Of a stretch of DNA of 64,000 nt, positions 1 through 11,927 are shown in pieces (the stretch's first letter is position 1; each line of letters opens with the position of its first letter). Below the pieces are notes generated by a model. The model was not told the origin of the DNA. It was given only the letters and a program-made list of their open reading frames with translations, and made no database searches. This DNA comes from Fragum whitleyi. Taxonomy: Eukaryota > Mollusca > Bivalvia > Cardiida > Cardiidae. The DNA is taken from assembly GCA_948146395.1 (NCBI GenBank), contig OX411544.1, positions 88,130,132 through 88,194,131 on the forward strand. The letters are read 5' to 3'. The position numbers and the translations under genes were made by a program.

Positions 1-129
1 ATTTGTCTGGTAATGCATTTGATTGATTGCTTCAACAAAAAAGTATCTTTATTTTGTCTCACAGTGTCATAGGGATTCAAAAAACATTTTCAAACGTTTC
101 AGTAAATGTGTAGCTCTTTGCAAAACAGG

Positions 130-444
130 TTTTTATTATGCCCCCCCTTCGAAGAATAGGGGGTAGATTGCTTTGCACTTGTCGGTCGGTCAGTCCGTCG
201 GTCTGTCGGTCGGTCCGTCCGTAGACCGTTTTTTGTCCGGAGCATATCTCATAAAGTATACCTGCTAGAATCATTAAACTTCACAGTTGGATAGATATCA
301 TTGAGGAGAAGTGCAGTGCACAAGAACCATAACTTGTAACTATATTTTAAGTGTTATTGTCCTTTTTTGGTTGACAAAGAATATTCTATTGACCTGCTTT
401 TATGGGGGGCATACATGTTATCAATACAAACATCTCTTGTTTTT
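130..444 (+). mobile_element. Mollusc repeat with ATGCCCCCC termini
   Basis: The stretch begins ATGCCCCCCCTTCGAAGAA, runs through a (GTCG/GTCC)n tract at 180-222 and ends TGGGGGGCATACATG, so its ends are short inverted repeats (ATGCCCCCC / GGGGGGCAT). I recall this as a frequent repeat in bivalve transcripts and genomes. No coding capacity. Confidence 0.6.
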
Positions 445-594
445 AAACATATCGCAATTGTTTGTATTTTCAACGCAGACCAGATAGAATCCAACCCCAA
501 CGAGTCTCCGATATTTATGTAGCTCGATTACATGTAGTTTGTTGGTAGCCTAGAAAAGAGAAGAAAAAAAAAACAAGTCGTTGTTTTAATATTT

Positions 595-856
595 GTGGCC
601 TGTCACGCGAAAAGGGACAATCTGGGTAGTGCGTAATGTGTCGACCCTAGTCAGACTTCGCATTTTGCATAGACTGACTAGGATCGAAGCTTTTCGCAGT
701 GTGCTTATTTTCTGAATCTAGAATGATCAAACTACCTTCCAGTGAAAGAATTTTTGAAATGCGATCTTGGTTGGCCAATGCTGGACCGTATTCCTTTTTC
801 AGGCAGTCATTTTACAGAGTTCTCAGATGGTCCCTTTTGCGTGATGGATCACATTT
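595..856 (+). mobile_element. Family B MITE (about 260 bp)
   Basis: The left end reads TGTCACGCGAAAAGGGACAA and the right end GGTCCCTTTTGCGTGATGG, forming imperfect terminal inverted repeats. A second inner hairpin is formed by CCTAGTCAGAC and GACTGACTAGG. The same layout recurs at 4640-4880, 35091-35350, 42117-42363, 62369-62607 and 63057-63265. No protein is encoded. Confidence 0.8.
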
Positions 857-1066
857 TAGCAAAAGCTTTATAAGCTTTAGTGCAGTAGCCGATCCAGAGG
901 GGGTTCAAAGGGTTCAAACGAACCCCTCTCTAAGGCCTTATTATTCAATTGGCTTGGAGAAATTAAATCAAAATTGGGTCATAGTAGGAAAACGAACCCC
1001 CTGGCTTTTGTACGGCGTTAACACTACACAATATGTTGAATAGATATGTACCTTTGGGGATCGACT

Positions 1067-1115
1067 TCTGAAAAGAATTGAAGACTGTTTCAAACAGTCT
1101 TCAATTCTTTTCTTA
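1067..1115. repeat. Perfect short hairpin
   Basis: AAAAGAATTGAAGACTGTTT is followed directly by its reverse complement, a stem of about 20 bp with almost no loop. Confidence 0.85.
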
Positions 1116-1149
1116 TGTTGATTTCTAGAGGGTCATACAGACTTACATC

Positions 1150-1394
1150 AGGGCCCGAGGTTATAAAACTTTTCTCATGCTCAGACTCAATTTTCTCAAA
1201 TTTTACACCAAAATAAATGTATAAAAATAAAACATAATATTAATAAGTTGTTATTTATAACAACTTATTAAAATCATCTTTTATGCTAATTCATTAAAAT
1301 AAGTAATAAAACAGTGTTACGGCTTTAATCTCAAATTGAAATTTGAGAAAATTTTGAAATGAGCCTGAGAAAAGTTTATAACCTCGGGCCCTGA
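1150..1394. mobile_element. Palindromic MITE, CAGGGCCCGAGG termini
   Basis: The ends are CAGGGCCCGAGGTTATAAA and its near-exact complement, and the centre is an AT-rich palindrome (TAATAAGTTGTTATTTATAA). CAGGG...CCCTG ends are typical of hAT-type elements, but I do not see a clear 8 bp target duplication. Confidence 0.7.
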
Positions 1395-1841
1395 TAGTTT
1401 TGAGCCCTAACTACTTATTTGGGAGTCTCAGACTCTCAATCCGTGTCCATTAAAATTTTGTCGAAATTCGTATGTTCGACCTCCCTTTACAGCAATCTTG
1501 GATCAACCATTGAGGTGTACTTAAATATTAAAGAAAAAGAGTTGGTTTAATGTATTAAATAAGGTAATCTAAATGAAAAACGACATTTTAACAAGTTTTG
1601 GAGATAAATCATTTATCTGGCAGACAATAGAAAGCTGGCGATAATTTTCAGGATTAATTGTTGCCAACGCTGATTGTTCTAACATCGTTGTTTACAAGGG
1701 AAGTGTTGTTGTTTACAAACATCAGATGTCAAGAACCTTTGGTTTGTTTTATTTGAATCACACAAAACAAAAGAAAAAAAAACGGATAGGAGCGCTGTTG
1801 GGACGTGGTAAAATCTTGAAAATCTCAGTGTATTCGCCGTG

Positions 1842-2274
1842 TAGTTAGTTACATCGTGAAATTGACATTTAACTCAATCAAAACCATTCTAAATCGCTCA
1901 CTCAGCGTTCCATTCATTCATTCAAGACACTCACTCAAACCATTCAAAAACGCCCCAAAGTCACTGAAAAACATATAACAACAACTTCGTTTAAAATAAA
2001 AATAGCTGGGAAAAAAATTTGGATTTCACTTTTTTAATTGAAATTGTTAGCGTATAATAGGTTCTTGAAGAAATATGGAGCTATCCATCGAACTTGTATG
2101 CATATTTTATTAAAGGGAGGTAATCAATATTACTAAGTTTGTTCATCCTGAACAAAATTTGCAATACTGGATTACCTCCCGTTAAATTCACCCAACAGTC
2201 GCTCCACACATTCATTCAATTTCATTCCTAAATCATTCCATAATCATTCACCTTGTCAATTTCACGATGTTGTA
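1842..2274 (+). mobile_element. Family A MITE, near full length (reference description)
   Basis: Family A elements are about 420-450 bp. Termini are CAGTTAACAACATCGTGAAA with the complement at the other end, usually flanked by TA on both sides as in Tc1/mariner elements. A second hairpin lies in the centre: GGTAATC, then ATCGC-AATTTTGTTCA, a short loop, and the complement ending GATTACCTCCC. The + orientation carries ATTCTAAATCGCTCACTCAG near its start; the - orientation carries its complement near its end. No frame is conserved between copies, so the element is non-autonomous. This copy begins GTTAGTTACATCG and its right terminus decays at 2274, where a GC-rich segment begins. Confidence 0.85.
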
Positions 2275-2624
2275 AACGGTTCTAGCGCCACTGTATATCT
2301 TTCGCGTTGTCTGCGCCGATACTTTGTTATTGCGGCGCTGCCAAAGGGCTTCGTGGCGTTGTTGACGTGACAATCTCTTGGCACCGCTACGGTCAACTGT
2401 TGACTCTCTTACTGTGATCTTACCACGTCGCGATCCCACGGCGATTGTTTCGTGTCTGGGTTGTTTCGAACTTCGACCTTCAACGTTCTAGGCAATCGTA
2501 CGGCGTCCCATTGAGATCCTGCTGCGATTAAGGCGTTGTCACGACGTTCTTTACTGCGCAGTCTCTTTTTCACAATTTGAAATCGAGGTTGACTTAAGCC
2601 GTCTTTAAGTGTTATACCAATAAA
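2275..2624 (-). other. GC-rich segment of unknown origin between two truncated MITEs
   Basis: This roughly 350 bp block is visibly richer in G and C than its surroundings and belongs to none of the repeat families here. On the - strand two overlapping frames stay open: 2409-2627 (contains TLKVEVRNNPDTKQSPWDRD) and 2248-2439 (contains LSRQQRHEALWQRRNNK). Both are basic; I recognise no domain. No start context, splice site or partner exon is evident. It may be a captured gene fragment carried or trapped by family A elements, or simply a stretch of unusual composition. Confidence 0.35.
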
Positions 2625-3003
2625 CACACTCAGCGTTCCAATCTATTCTTTCCAAACACTCACTCAAAACGCCCCAAAACACTAAATTTATAGATAAACA
2701 ACTACATTCAAAAGAAGAATCGCCATTAAACATCCACGATTTCACTAACTTTATTGAATTTTATAAGCATTTGATTGTTTCCTGGAGGCATGGAAGGTTA
2801 TTTGTAGAATTTATATGCATATTCTTTTAAGGAGGAGGGGGGGGGGGGGGGGGGTAATAAATATCGCTAATTTGGTTCAATCTTGAACAAAACTAGCAAT
2901 AATGGATTTCCACCCTTTAATTTCATTCAAAAATCACTCATCGCACTCATTCTATTTTATTCCAATTTCATGCAGCTTATAAATTTCTATATGTTCTTAA
3001 CTT
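2625..3003 (+). mobile_element. Family A MITE, 5' end missing
   Basis: It starts at CACTCAGCGTTCCAATC, about 45 bp into the family consensus, and ends near TTCTTAACTTC. A run of about 20 G lies before its central hairpin. Confidence 0.75.
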
Positions 3004-3194
3004 CACCACTCGCCCATCACCGAAAAAATAAAAAAAAGTTTCCTGGGAAAAATAAAGTGTTAAAGGAACATGATAGTAAACTATACTATCAGTAACATGT
3101 CTGCATCTATTGTCTGGAGTTGATGCCAAACGTATCATCTCTTAACACTTATCCAACTGAATTCTAAACTTAGTTTAACAAGTTACCACTTTTT

Positions 3195-4217
3195 AGCTCA
3201 CCTGAGCACGAAGTGCTCAAGGTGAGCTTTTGTGATCGTACAATGATAGGCGTCCGTCTTCAGTCGTGCGTCCTGCGTCGTTCGTCGTCCGTCGTCCGCA
3301 ATTTCTTTAGAAATCTTCTCCTCCTAGTGGGCCAATATTGATGAAACTTGGTAGAGATGTTCCTTTGGTCAAGCTCTACCAAAGTTGTTTAAATAAATGA
3401 AATCTACCCTTAACTTTCACTTTGCCCTTAACAAAAAGGGTGAAAATAGGAAAATCTTCAAAATCTTCTTCTCCGAAATCAAAAGGCAGACAGCTTTCAT
3501 ATTTGGTATGTAGCATCATCTAGTGCACCTCTACGAAGTTTGTTCGTATCAAGACCCTTGGGCCATATTTGGGCACAACCCTTTTAACATAGAATCAAAG
3601 AGCGAAAATCTTCTTCTCTGAAACCAGATGGCAGACAGCTTTCATATTTGGTATGTATAATCATCTAGTAAGTTTTTTACTAAGTTTCTTCTGAGCATGA
3701 AGGGTAAAAAATGAAAATCTTGAAAAAAAACTTCTTCTCTGAAATCAGAAGGCAGACAACTTTCATTTTTGGTATGTAGCATCATCTAGTGGACCTCTAC
3801 CAAGTTTCTTCACATCAAGACCCTAGGATCATATTTGGGCTCCACCCGGACGCAACCCTTTTAGCTCATCTGAGCCCGATGGGTGAAAATATGAAAACCT
3901 TCAAAAATCTTCTTCTCTGAAACCAAAAGGCAGACAGCTTTCAAATTTAGTTTCTGAGCATTATCTAATGGACCGCTACCAAGTTTGTTCACATCAAGAC
4001 CCATGGATCATACTTGGGCTCCACTCGGGTGCATCCCGTCTTACACGAATCAAAGAGCGAAAAGGCATGTCTGTCTTGCTCTTGGCTTAAAACGTTCCAT
4101 AATGATTTTATGTAGAAATTATCTCCTTTTTTGACATCTGCCTATTTAATTAATGTGATGTCCCAGGGGTCAAAGAGACACAGGCGAGCTATCTAGGACG
4201 ATCATGGTCCTCTTGTT
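3195..4217 (+). mobile_element. Family C element (CTCACCTGAGC type)
   Basis: The left end is the hairpin AGCTCACCTGAGCACGAAG with its complement, followed by a (CGTCC)n-like tract and then imperfect tandem units of roughly 200 bp (CTTCTTCTCTGAAACCAGA, GGCAGACAGCTTTCATATTT, CATCTAGTGGACCTCTACC). The right end is a GGACCA/TGGTCC hairpin followed by CTTGTTT. This type is, to my knowledge, widespread in bivalves. No protein is encoded. Confidence 0.8.
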
Positions 4218-4322
4218 TAATGGTTTGAGTGAGTGTTTGGAATGAATGAATGGAGCGCTGACTTAGTGATAAGAATGGTTTTGATCAGAATAAGTGTCAA
4301 TTCCACGATGTTCTTATCTGTA
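4218..4322 (-). mobile_element. Family A MITE, terminal quarter
   Basis: Only the part TGGTTTGAGTGAGTGTTTGG to the terminus GTTCTTATCTGTA remains. It abuts the right end of the family C element, which suggests that family C inserted into it. Confidence 0.75.
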
Positions 4323-4639
4323 TAAATTCGCTTGTGACATTTCTAGTCAAAATTACAGCCTATTTTATCTAAAGTAATGTATAACTAATATCCTGCACTT
4401 TTGTAGAAAATAAGCGAACGCCACCAACAAGTTGTGTTTTCCAGTAGTTTATAATTACCTGCCCTCAATACGTCTTTAGAACCGTTCCTAATTGACAATA
4501 ATTTGTAAATTATCCGTTTCGATTCATAGATACGTAATTAAATATCATCCCTGTTTTACAAGATCATATTGACATTTCTGCAATAGAAGTATATTATTTT
4601 AAAATGATATGTTTTACCTAAATGTTAACAACGAGGGGT

Positions 4640-4880
4640 ATGTCACGCAAAAAGGGCCATCTTGGAAGTGCGTAAAATGTCGACCCTAGTCAGACTGCAC
4701 AGACTGACTTGGATCGAAACTTTCGCACTTTAATAAATTTTCTGAATCTAGAATTATCAATCTACATTTATATGAAAACAAAAATAAATGCGATCTCTTT
4801 TTTTTCCTGTACTAGAATCAATCTATTTAAAAAAAATTATGGCGTTCCCAGATAGTCCCTTTTCGCGTGACTGGTTACAA
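4640..4880 (+). mobile_element. Family B MITE, diverged
   Basis: The left end is TGTCACGCAAAAAGGGCCAT, the inner hairpin is CCCTAGTCAGAC/ACTGACTTGG, and the right end is CCCTTTTCGCGTGACTGG. Confidence 0.75.
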
Positions 4881-5037
4881 ATTTCTGAATACTGTGCGAT
4901 TTAGTCAGTTTAGTGACCAAGTGTCGTAAAGTTCTGCATCTGGAATAAAGTTGAAGATTCGATACTTCAGTCACCCTAAAACAATTAGACTAGTGGTCGT
5001 CTCTTTAATAGTATCACATTGATCAAATGTACATATC

Positions 5038-5785
5038 AATATAGGGATGAGTGTCATTTTCACTGCGTTTATTGGGGTATAAAGTGCAATTGCCTTAGCA
5101 CATGGCAAATAACGCCCGTAGGGCGTTATGTTTAAACCAAGTGCTAAGGTAATTGCACTTTATACCCCAATAAGCGCGGTGAAAAAGACACTCGTTCCTT
5201 ATAATTGCAATCCTCTAGATAGAAGAAACTATTGAAATACTCAGCCAAACATAAAAGCTTAAAGTCTACTTTCTGCGCGTATAGATTACACAATCTATTT
5301 TTAGACCGTGTATTTTTTTTATCTCGCTATCGAAGTAAAATGTCATAGAGTAAAACAAATGATACACAAATAAACGACACTTTTGAAATTCCTAGAGGTA
5401 CTTATGACAAAAAACTTGTTTCTGCCAAGTTAGTCAGTATTTTTAAACGAAAACGGCGTGATCGGTCTTTGTTGAGAGGGTTGCTTGGTGGTCTTCGTCG
5501 ACTCGCTGTTTTCGTCGGCTCAGAATCAGAACTGCATGCTTGTAATCGTTAATTCTTTCGAAAATATATTGATTTATAAAAAATTAAATAGCAACGTTAC
5601 GTTGATGATCGGGAACTATGTTAATTCGAGTTCCTACAACACAGGACTTGCAGATCGAAGGTCGGGGGTTTCCCGAAAGACCTATTGCATTTTATACAGA
5701 AATAAAGTGCAATGGATTTCCCCACGTGATGCGATTTAAACCAATCAGAATTCTTTATTTTATTGGATTGCAATTATTATTATAT
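5038..5785 (+). mobile_element. Family F element with long palindrome, inverted relative to 7857-8341
   Basis: The part 5038-5207 is a palindrome whose arms contain TATAAAGTGCAATTGCCTTA and GTCATTTTCACTGCG with their complements. The following sequence to about 5785 matches 7857-8192 in inverted orientation (shared blocks ATCTCGCTATCGAAGT, GTGATGCGAT, TTGGATTGCA). No coding function is evident. Confidence 0.7.
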
Positions 5786-5837
5786 GATTGATTAAATGAA
5801 GTTTTACGTCGCTTTCAACATTTTTTTTCAGTTATAT

Positions 5838-6066
5838 CGCGGCGGTTGGAGCACCTAACAATGGATTCCTGGTATTTCTCTCACCAGTAGAACCTTCGCA
5901 TCCTTTCCTAGCCTCCAGCTGCTATCTCTCAAAGGTCTACGATCATCAACCCATTGGTGAGGGACAAATAGTCGGAAAGAATGAGTGCAGCCGTCGGGGA
6001 TCGTACCCGGGACCTCTAGATTGACAGATCGACACGCTACCGACTGCGATCTGACGGCGGCTAATA
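5838..6066 (-). mobile_element. tRNA-derived SINE, - strand
   Basis: On the - strand the head carries an A-box-like TCGCAGTCGGTAGCG and a B-box-like GGTACGATCCC, followed by a tail ending ATTGTTAGGTGCTCCAACCG. The tail matches the copies at 10026-10243 and 13430-13618. It cannot fold into a functional tRNA because the acceptor stem does not pair. Confidence 0.7.
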
Positions 6067-6153
6067 ATATCTTAAAGCCATGCTTAATTTCAAGTTATGG
6101 AGGTTTTTACTTTGTTATCTACCTTCCTACAAAAAACTTCTAAAAAACAGGGC

Positions 6154-6397
6154 CAGGGGCCTATTTTACTAAAGATCTAACGATTATTTTTTGCATAAGT
6201 AAAAAATTAAAGATGCTTCGACAGCAGTAACTAAATATGGAATTCCGCCATGCATCATCTCATTGGAATCGTCTTCTTTAGACGATTCCAATGAGATATT
6301 TCAAGGCAGAATCTAACAATGGATGAAGCCACTAGGTGCAATTTGTGATTTTGACTTACGATTAATTCTTTCGTAAGAAGTTTGGTAAAGCGGGACC
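6154..6397. mobile_element. Family G MITE (about 245 bp)
   Basis: The ends are GGGGCCTATTTTACTAAA and its diverged complement (TTGGTAAAGCGGGACC). The centre is a hairpin made of CATTGGAATCGTCTTC and complement. Related copies are at 25003-25249 and 27741-27970. Confidence 0.75.
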
Positions 6398-6940
6398 TTG
6401 GATCCGAAACAAACAAACAATATGACCATCATCGTAAAGTTATTTATGTTTCTTATTAAAGCATATACGATTATCGTTTTTTTTTTTCTTTTTTTTTTGC
6501 ATGAGACGTTTAGTTGACTTAATCCTTTTCTTGACCGCTCTTCAAGGCATATCCCTACTGCATACAGAGCTTGAACAAACAATTGAGACTAAGAACAGCC
6601 TGCACAATCGTGCAGTCTTCGTAGCCTACGCTGTCTGTTTGCTACTTTGATATTGTATAAAAAAAAAGACCTTTACACAGACTGATGGAATTATCTAGAA
6701 AATAGGCACTTCTTGTAAAAAAATCTTTAACTCGGCAGACTTAGGTTTTAGAAAAAAAGATACTGAAAGTGAGCTAATGTTTTTACTCATTGTCCGTCTG
6801 TTGTCTGTCTGACGTCGTCTGTCCTCCGACACTCCTTTCTTAGAACGCATTCTATTCGTCTGGTAGATACATGGCAAAACTAAAGCTTAATTTTTTCAGG
6901 GATATTCGTTTGTTTCTGCTCTCAAAATTATGTTGCAGTC

Positions 6941-7075
6941 AAGAACGTCGTGAAATTGACAAGATGAATGATTTTGGAATGATTTCGGCATTAAATTGAA
7001 TGAGTGTGTGAAGCAACGTTTGAGTGAAATCAAGTATGGTAATCAAATATCGCTAATTTTGTTCAGGATGAAGAG
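6941..7075 (-). mobile_element. Family A MITE, left fragment
   Basis: It runs from GAACGTCGTGAAATTGACAA through GAGTGTGTGAAGC to half of the central hairpin (CTAATTTTGTTCAGGATGAA), then stops. Confidence 0.75.
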
Positions 7076-7856
7076 CAATTCAAAGCACTGAAAGTACCGA
7101 AATAGACATTTTTGCGTCTGGGGTTGGGGTATTTAAGATTTTAATAAGAGGTTTTTTTCTGCTAAAGACAATATTTTATTAATCCGAGATGTGATAGAGG
7201 TTACCTTGATACATATGAATAAAGATGTATTTAGTTTTTCCTTGCTTGAAGTTTGTTCAAAAATTGATTTAGACAATTATCATGCTCAGCTAAGAGTTTT
7301 CTCAAATTTCGGTTTGAGATTAAAGTTTTTTTTTTTTCTGTTCTCATACTTGGAAAATGTATGAACATGAAATTTGATATTGATAACTTGTTACATATAC
7401 CAAATTTTTAATATTGTCTTCAATGTTTATACAGTTATTTCAATTCTAAATTTCAGAAAATTCTTAGTTGTGGCCGAAAAACGTTCCAGAATTTCGAGAA
7501 TGTGTCAACGAGTACAAGGACACAGCCATTCTCATTTTGCACTTAGCTGCCATCTTTCATATATTCATAGACTATTAAGTAGAATCTAGGCGGGATGGAT
7601 TGATTGTTAGAGTATTAAATCAATTTCTATGATATATATTATATTACTTTCTCAAGTGGCGTACTTCAACAATTACAACAGCTAATTACTTCCCGTCATG
7701 AACTATTTGGAGAGGTAATAAAACCACTAGCTGAATTCTGTAGACAGACGTTTTTAACAAACAACAACATTGGGGAGAGTGGTTTAACTTTTTTCCCGGA
7801 AACAACGAGGATCGATAAAAGTTAAGCAAGTGAACAAAAATATTTATCGTTTATTC

Positions 7857-8341
7857 GATTATCAGTTCGTTTGTATTGGATAATGAATGCAATCCAACAT
7901 AATCAAGAATATTGACTGATTTATATCGCATCACATGAGGAAATCCGTTGAACTATGCGTAAACGATTTTCTGATCATAAATAGGACTAAGAATGTCAAA
8001 GTTGTCTCCAATTTATGTCGCATTTGTAATACTTTATGCAAATAAACTTCGATAGCGAGATACAACAATACACGTTTCCATATGCGATCTAAAAATAGAT
8101 CGTGTGTTTTGATCGTTATACGAACAGAAAGTGGACTTGAACATTTTATTATTAAGCCGAGTATTTTAATTGTGCCTTAGATCTGAAGGGTTGCAATTAC
8201 TATGGGACGAGTGTTTCTGTCACCGTGTTTATTGGAGTATAAAGTGCAATTGCCTTAGCACATTGCTAAAAATTTTGCCATTTGCTAAGGTAATTGCACA
8301 TTATACTCCAATAAACGCAGTGAAAAATACACTCATCCCTT
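7857..8341 (-). mobile_element. Family F element, inverted copy
   Basis: It ends in the palindrome 8193-8341 (TAAAGTGCAATTGCCTTAGC and complement) and matches 5038-5785 in reverse. Confidence 0.7.
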
Positions 8342-8439
8342 TATTGTCGGTCTCTACAACATTAGAATTATACCGGTGCTGTCCATGGCTTTCATAATAT
8401 CTGTCACCAGTATAATCCACGATTTTTTCGATTTTTTTA

Positions 8440-8806
8440 GACGGAGCCTAAGTAACGGGTCAATGCACTTAAGGTTAAGATAAATCAGCCTTTATTCATC
8501 ATTTTTTTCTTTTGAAGATAGTCGACATAATTAACTTGCGACCGAAAAGCGTAGGTTGGTAGCCAAACCCTCGTAACCTCAGCTTGTCCAAGCTGAAGTT
8601 ACGGGACTTTGGTAACCGCACGATGAAATGTGTTCCCTTTCTCTAAGCACGTGAAATCTTTTTTTTTTGTTTTAGGATACAGTTATTTGCAAGCGTTTGC
8701 GATTATTGCTGACTAACTTTTTAATGAACCCAAAATATTCGGAAGTTAACTCACCAGATTACGTCACGGCAAAGCCCCGCCCTGCCAACTCATTCATAAT
8801 GAAGAA
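8440..8806 (+). mobile_element. Family E element with central palindrome
   Basis: The core is CCTCGTAACCTCAGCTTG with its complement. Flanks such as AAGTAACGGGTC, GATGAAATGTGTTC and ACGTCACGGCAAAGCCCCGC match those at 26795-27147. Confidence 0.7.
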
Positions 8807-10025
8807 TAGAAACACAATATTTCACAAGGGCAAAAAGCATTTGATTTTCCAATAGGTCGGAGGCAATGATGCGTAGCGAAATAAAGTTTAAATTCTGCAT
8901 CTTCTTCACAGGCATGGAACCCGTCCGTCTTTGGGCAAGCAAAATTGACCCTTTAAGATTGTTTTTAATCAATTGGTATTTCCGCCAAGCATTAGATTAT
9001 GTTAACTTATGACAAAGTAAACTAGCCAAATTATCTCTCATTCAAGCTGCGGACTATGAAGTCTAAAGTAGCAGTCAAAACTATGTTTGAAACATACATA
9101 TATATGTTTTTGTATATGTAGATACATTTTTACTTAATTTCGAATTATTACATTCAACACGAATCCTGTTCTGAGTGCTGCTTGGCATAACGTAGGAGAC
9201 ATTTTGTGTGTTAAACAATCTTGTCCCCAACACCAACACCACCGCCCACCCAAACCATTCTGGTATTTCAGCTTCGTCTTTTTCTTTTTTCTATATTTAA
9301 AATAGCTATTTTAGCGTTACATCGACTTTCTAAAATTTATTGTATTTATTTTCATATACTCTTATTATTTATTCAATTTAAATATCAACGTATAAAAAAT
9401 AACTGGTTATTTGGGAGAAGAACAAATATCAGCTCCTTACTTTCGTTCTAATCCGTTTCAAATACATTGTATTTATACACATATATAACATGTAAATTAT
9501 TTGAATAAAATATGTTTAAACTAAACATACATGTAACGATCATCTTTATGGTTAAGAAACAAACGTGCACCTTTCGTGTCGTCTAGAAATTTAAGCGTAA
9601 GACGTTTTCAAGGCAGAACTTCGTGTAACATTTTTGTTCTCTTCAGACCTAATTCCACTTTAATCCGTTACATCAAAGACAAACCGTCGTAAAATAGGCA
9701 GTCATTGAGAGGAGGGGGATTATAATACACCTGCTTTTGATTTAGTTCAAAAGTTTAAACGTCATCATTGTTGAAGATGTTTTATGATTCATATCATGGT
9801 TAAAAGGGCTTACTGGCTATAAAAAGGTGTCGACCTTAGTCCGGCTGCTGCTCTTTTCTAGAATTTCACAAAAGATGTATCATTGAATAAAACCAGCAAT
9901 GCCTGGAATTGAGCGAAGAGCGGGTGGTTTAGTTCGAGGTGGGTGTAAATTTTGCGATGTTACTATCTGTTTATTTTTGGACAGATCGTTTCTGCAGAGC
10001 CTGCCTTTTTCCTTTTGACTGGCCG

Positions 10026-10243
10026 TTGTCATAGTGCAGTTGATAGGGCGTCGGCCGCCCAATCACGAAGTCACGGGTTCAATCTTCGACGGCAGCACTC
10101 ATCCTTTCCGATTATTTGTCTCGCACTTATAGGCCAAGGTCTTAACCCTACGTGAGATAGCAGTTAGAGGCTATGGAGGCTCTGATAGTAGAATTGGTGT
10201 GAGAAATTACAAAATCCATTGTTAGGTGCTCCAGTCGCCGATA
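10026..10243 (+). mobile_element. tRNA-derived SINE
   Basis: The head has TAGTGCAGTTGATAGGGC (A-box-like) and CACGGGTTCAATCTTCG (B-box-like). The tail ends CATTGTTAGGTGCTCCAGTC, the same tail as the copy at 5838-6066. Confidence 0.7.
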
Positions 10244-10727
10244 TATGATCGAAAGATTTTTGTCAGCGGCGTTCAATCCCTTTCAATATATATATTATAT
10301 ATTTATATATATATCCTTTTGGCGGCCTATAGATACGTGACGACCAACAGGATGTCTAAAATTGTGCTTGGTACATCTGCACTAACTCCTTTTCTGTAGA
10401 TCGTGATTAAATAATTGTAGCATTCCCCTTGTTTAATCAATGAGCAAAAGATACTTATTAAAGTATTTGACAACCGCAAACAGAGTTAGATAGTTTTCAA
10501 TTGAATATTCTCTTTTTGGCCATTTACGAATTCGTAGCATAAAATTCTATATTTTTTTTCTCCACTGACCGAAAAGCCAGCGGGCTACTGTTATGGCGAT
10601 GTATCCGTCGTGTGTGCGTACGAAAAATTGTACTAAAATAGGAACTTTTGCAAATTCACAAAATATTTTTGTTGTAGTTCCATCACAAGCCTCTTCATTT
10701 ATTTCCAGAGAAAGGGGATTTGATTTT

Positions 10728-11890
10728 TTAGCTAACCTGAGCACAAAGAGCTCAAATGAGCTATTGTGATCGTAATGTCCGTCGTCCGTCGTCATTCGGG
10801 CGTCGTCCACAATTTCTTTAAACATCTTCTCCGCCTAAACCAATGGGCGAATCTTCATGAAACTTGACAGGGATGTTCCTTGGGTCAAGCTCTACCAAAG
10901 TTGTTCAAATAAATGAAATCCACCCTTAACTTTCCCTTTCCCCTTAACAAAAAGGGTAAAAATAGGAAAATCTTCAAAGAATTTCTTCTCTGAAACCAGA
11001 AGGCAGACAGCTTTCATATTTGGTGTGTTGCGTCATCTAGTAGACCTTAAGCCAGTTTGTTCATATCAAGACCCTGGGTGTCATATTTGGGCTCCACCAG
11101 GGCACAACCATTTTTACATAGAATCAAAGAGCGAAAATCTTTAAAAAAAATCTACTCTGAAACCAGATGGCAGACAGCTTTCATATTTGGTATGATGCAT
11201 CATATAGTGGGCCTCTACAAAGTTTGTTCATATAAAGACCCTGGGGTCATATTTGGGCCCCACCCGGGCGCAACCCATTCAGCTCTTTTGAGCGCGAAGG
11301 GTAAAAGTAGGAAAATCTTCAAAATTCTTCTTCTCTGAAACCAGAAGGCAGACGTCTTTCATATTCGGAATGTAACATCATCTAGTGGACCTTTACCAAG
11401 TTTGTTCATATCAACACCCTGGGTCATATTTGGGCTCCACCAGAGCACAACCCTTTTTACACAGCATCAAAGAGCGAAATTCTTTCAAATTCTTTTTCTC
11501 TGTAACCAGAGGGAACATAGCTTTTATATTTGGTATGTAGCATCATCTAATGGGCCCCTATTAAGTTTCTTCATATTAAGACCCTGGAGTCATATTAAGG
11601 CCCCACCCGGACGCATCCCTTTTAGCTCATCTGAGCACGAAGGGTAAAAATAGGAAAATCTTCAAAAATTTTCTGCTCTGAAACCAGAAGGCAGACAGCT
11701 TTCATATTTGGTATGTAGCATCATCTCGTGGACCTCTACCAAGTTCGTTCATATCAACACCCTTGGGTCATATTTGGGCTCCACCAGGGCGCAACCTTTT
11801 TTACATATAATCAAAGAGCGAAAAGGCATATCTTACTTGCTCTTAGCTGAAAACATTCCGGGGTACTGATCTTATGCAGAAAATATTTCC
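10728..11890 (+). mobile_element. Family C element
   Basis: The left hairpin is decayed (AGCTAACCTGAGCACAAAG). About five tandem units follow, each with GAAACCAGAAGGCAGACAG and a GTTCATATCAAGACCC-like block. The right end lacks the GGACCA hairpin, being cut by the family A copy at 11928. A short piece of a different family with the run CGAAAAGCCAGCGGGCTACT precedes it at 10567-10640. Confidence 0.75.
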
Positions 11891-11927
11891 TGGGAGACTG
11901 GGAGCCAAACTACTACACAAAAATGTT

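Noticed and set aside
595..1043. Open frame containing SERIFEMR, also seen at 42028-42354
   Set aside because: The shared peptide comes from two copies of the family B MITE, not from a conserved gene.
3195..4217. Helitron interpretation of family C
   Set aside because: There is a hairpin near the right end, but no TC start or CTRR end, and the left end is itself a hairpin.
7470..7590. Short + strand stretch reading PEFRECVNEYKDTAILIL
   Set aside because: It looks protein-like, but is closed by stops on both sides after about 30 codons, has no matching phase-1 donor leading to 13811 that I could establish, and matches no known domain.
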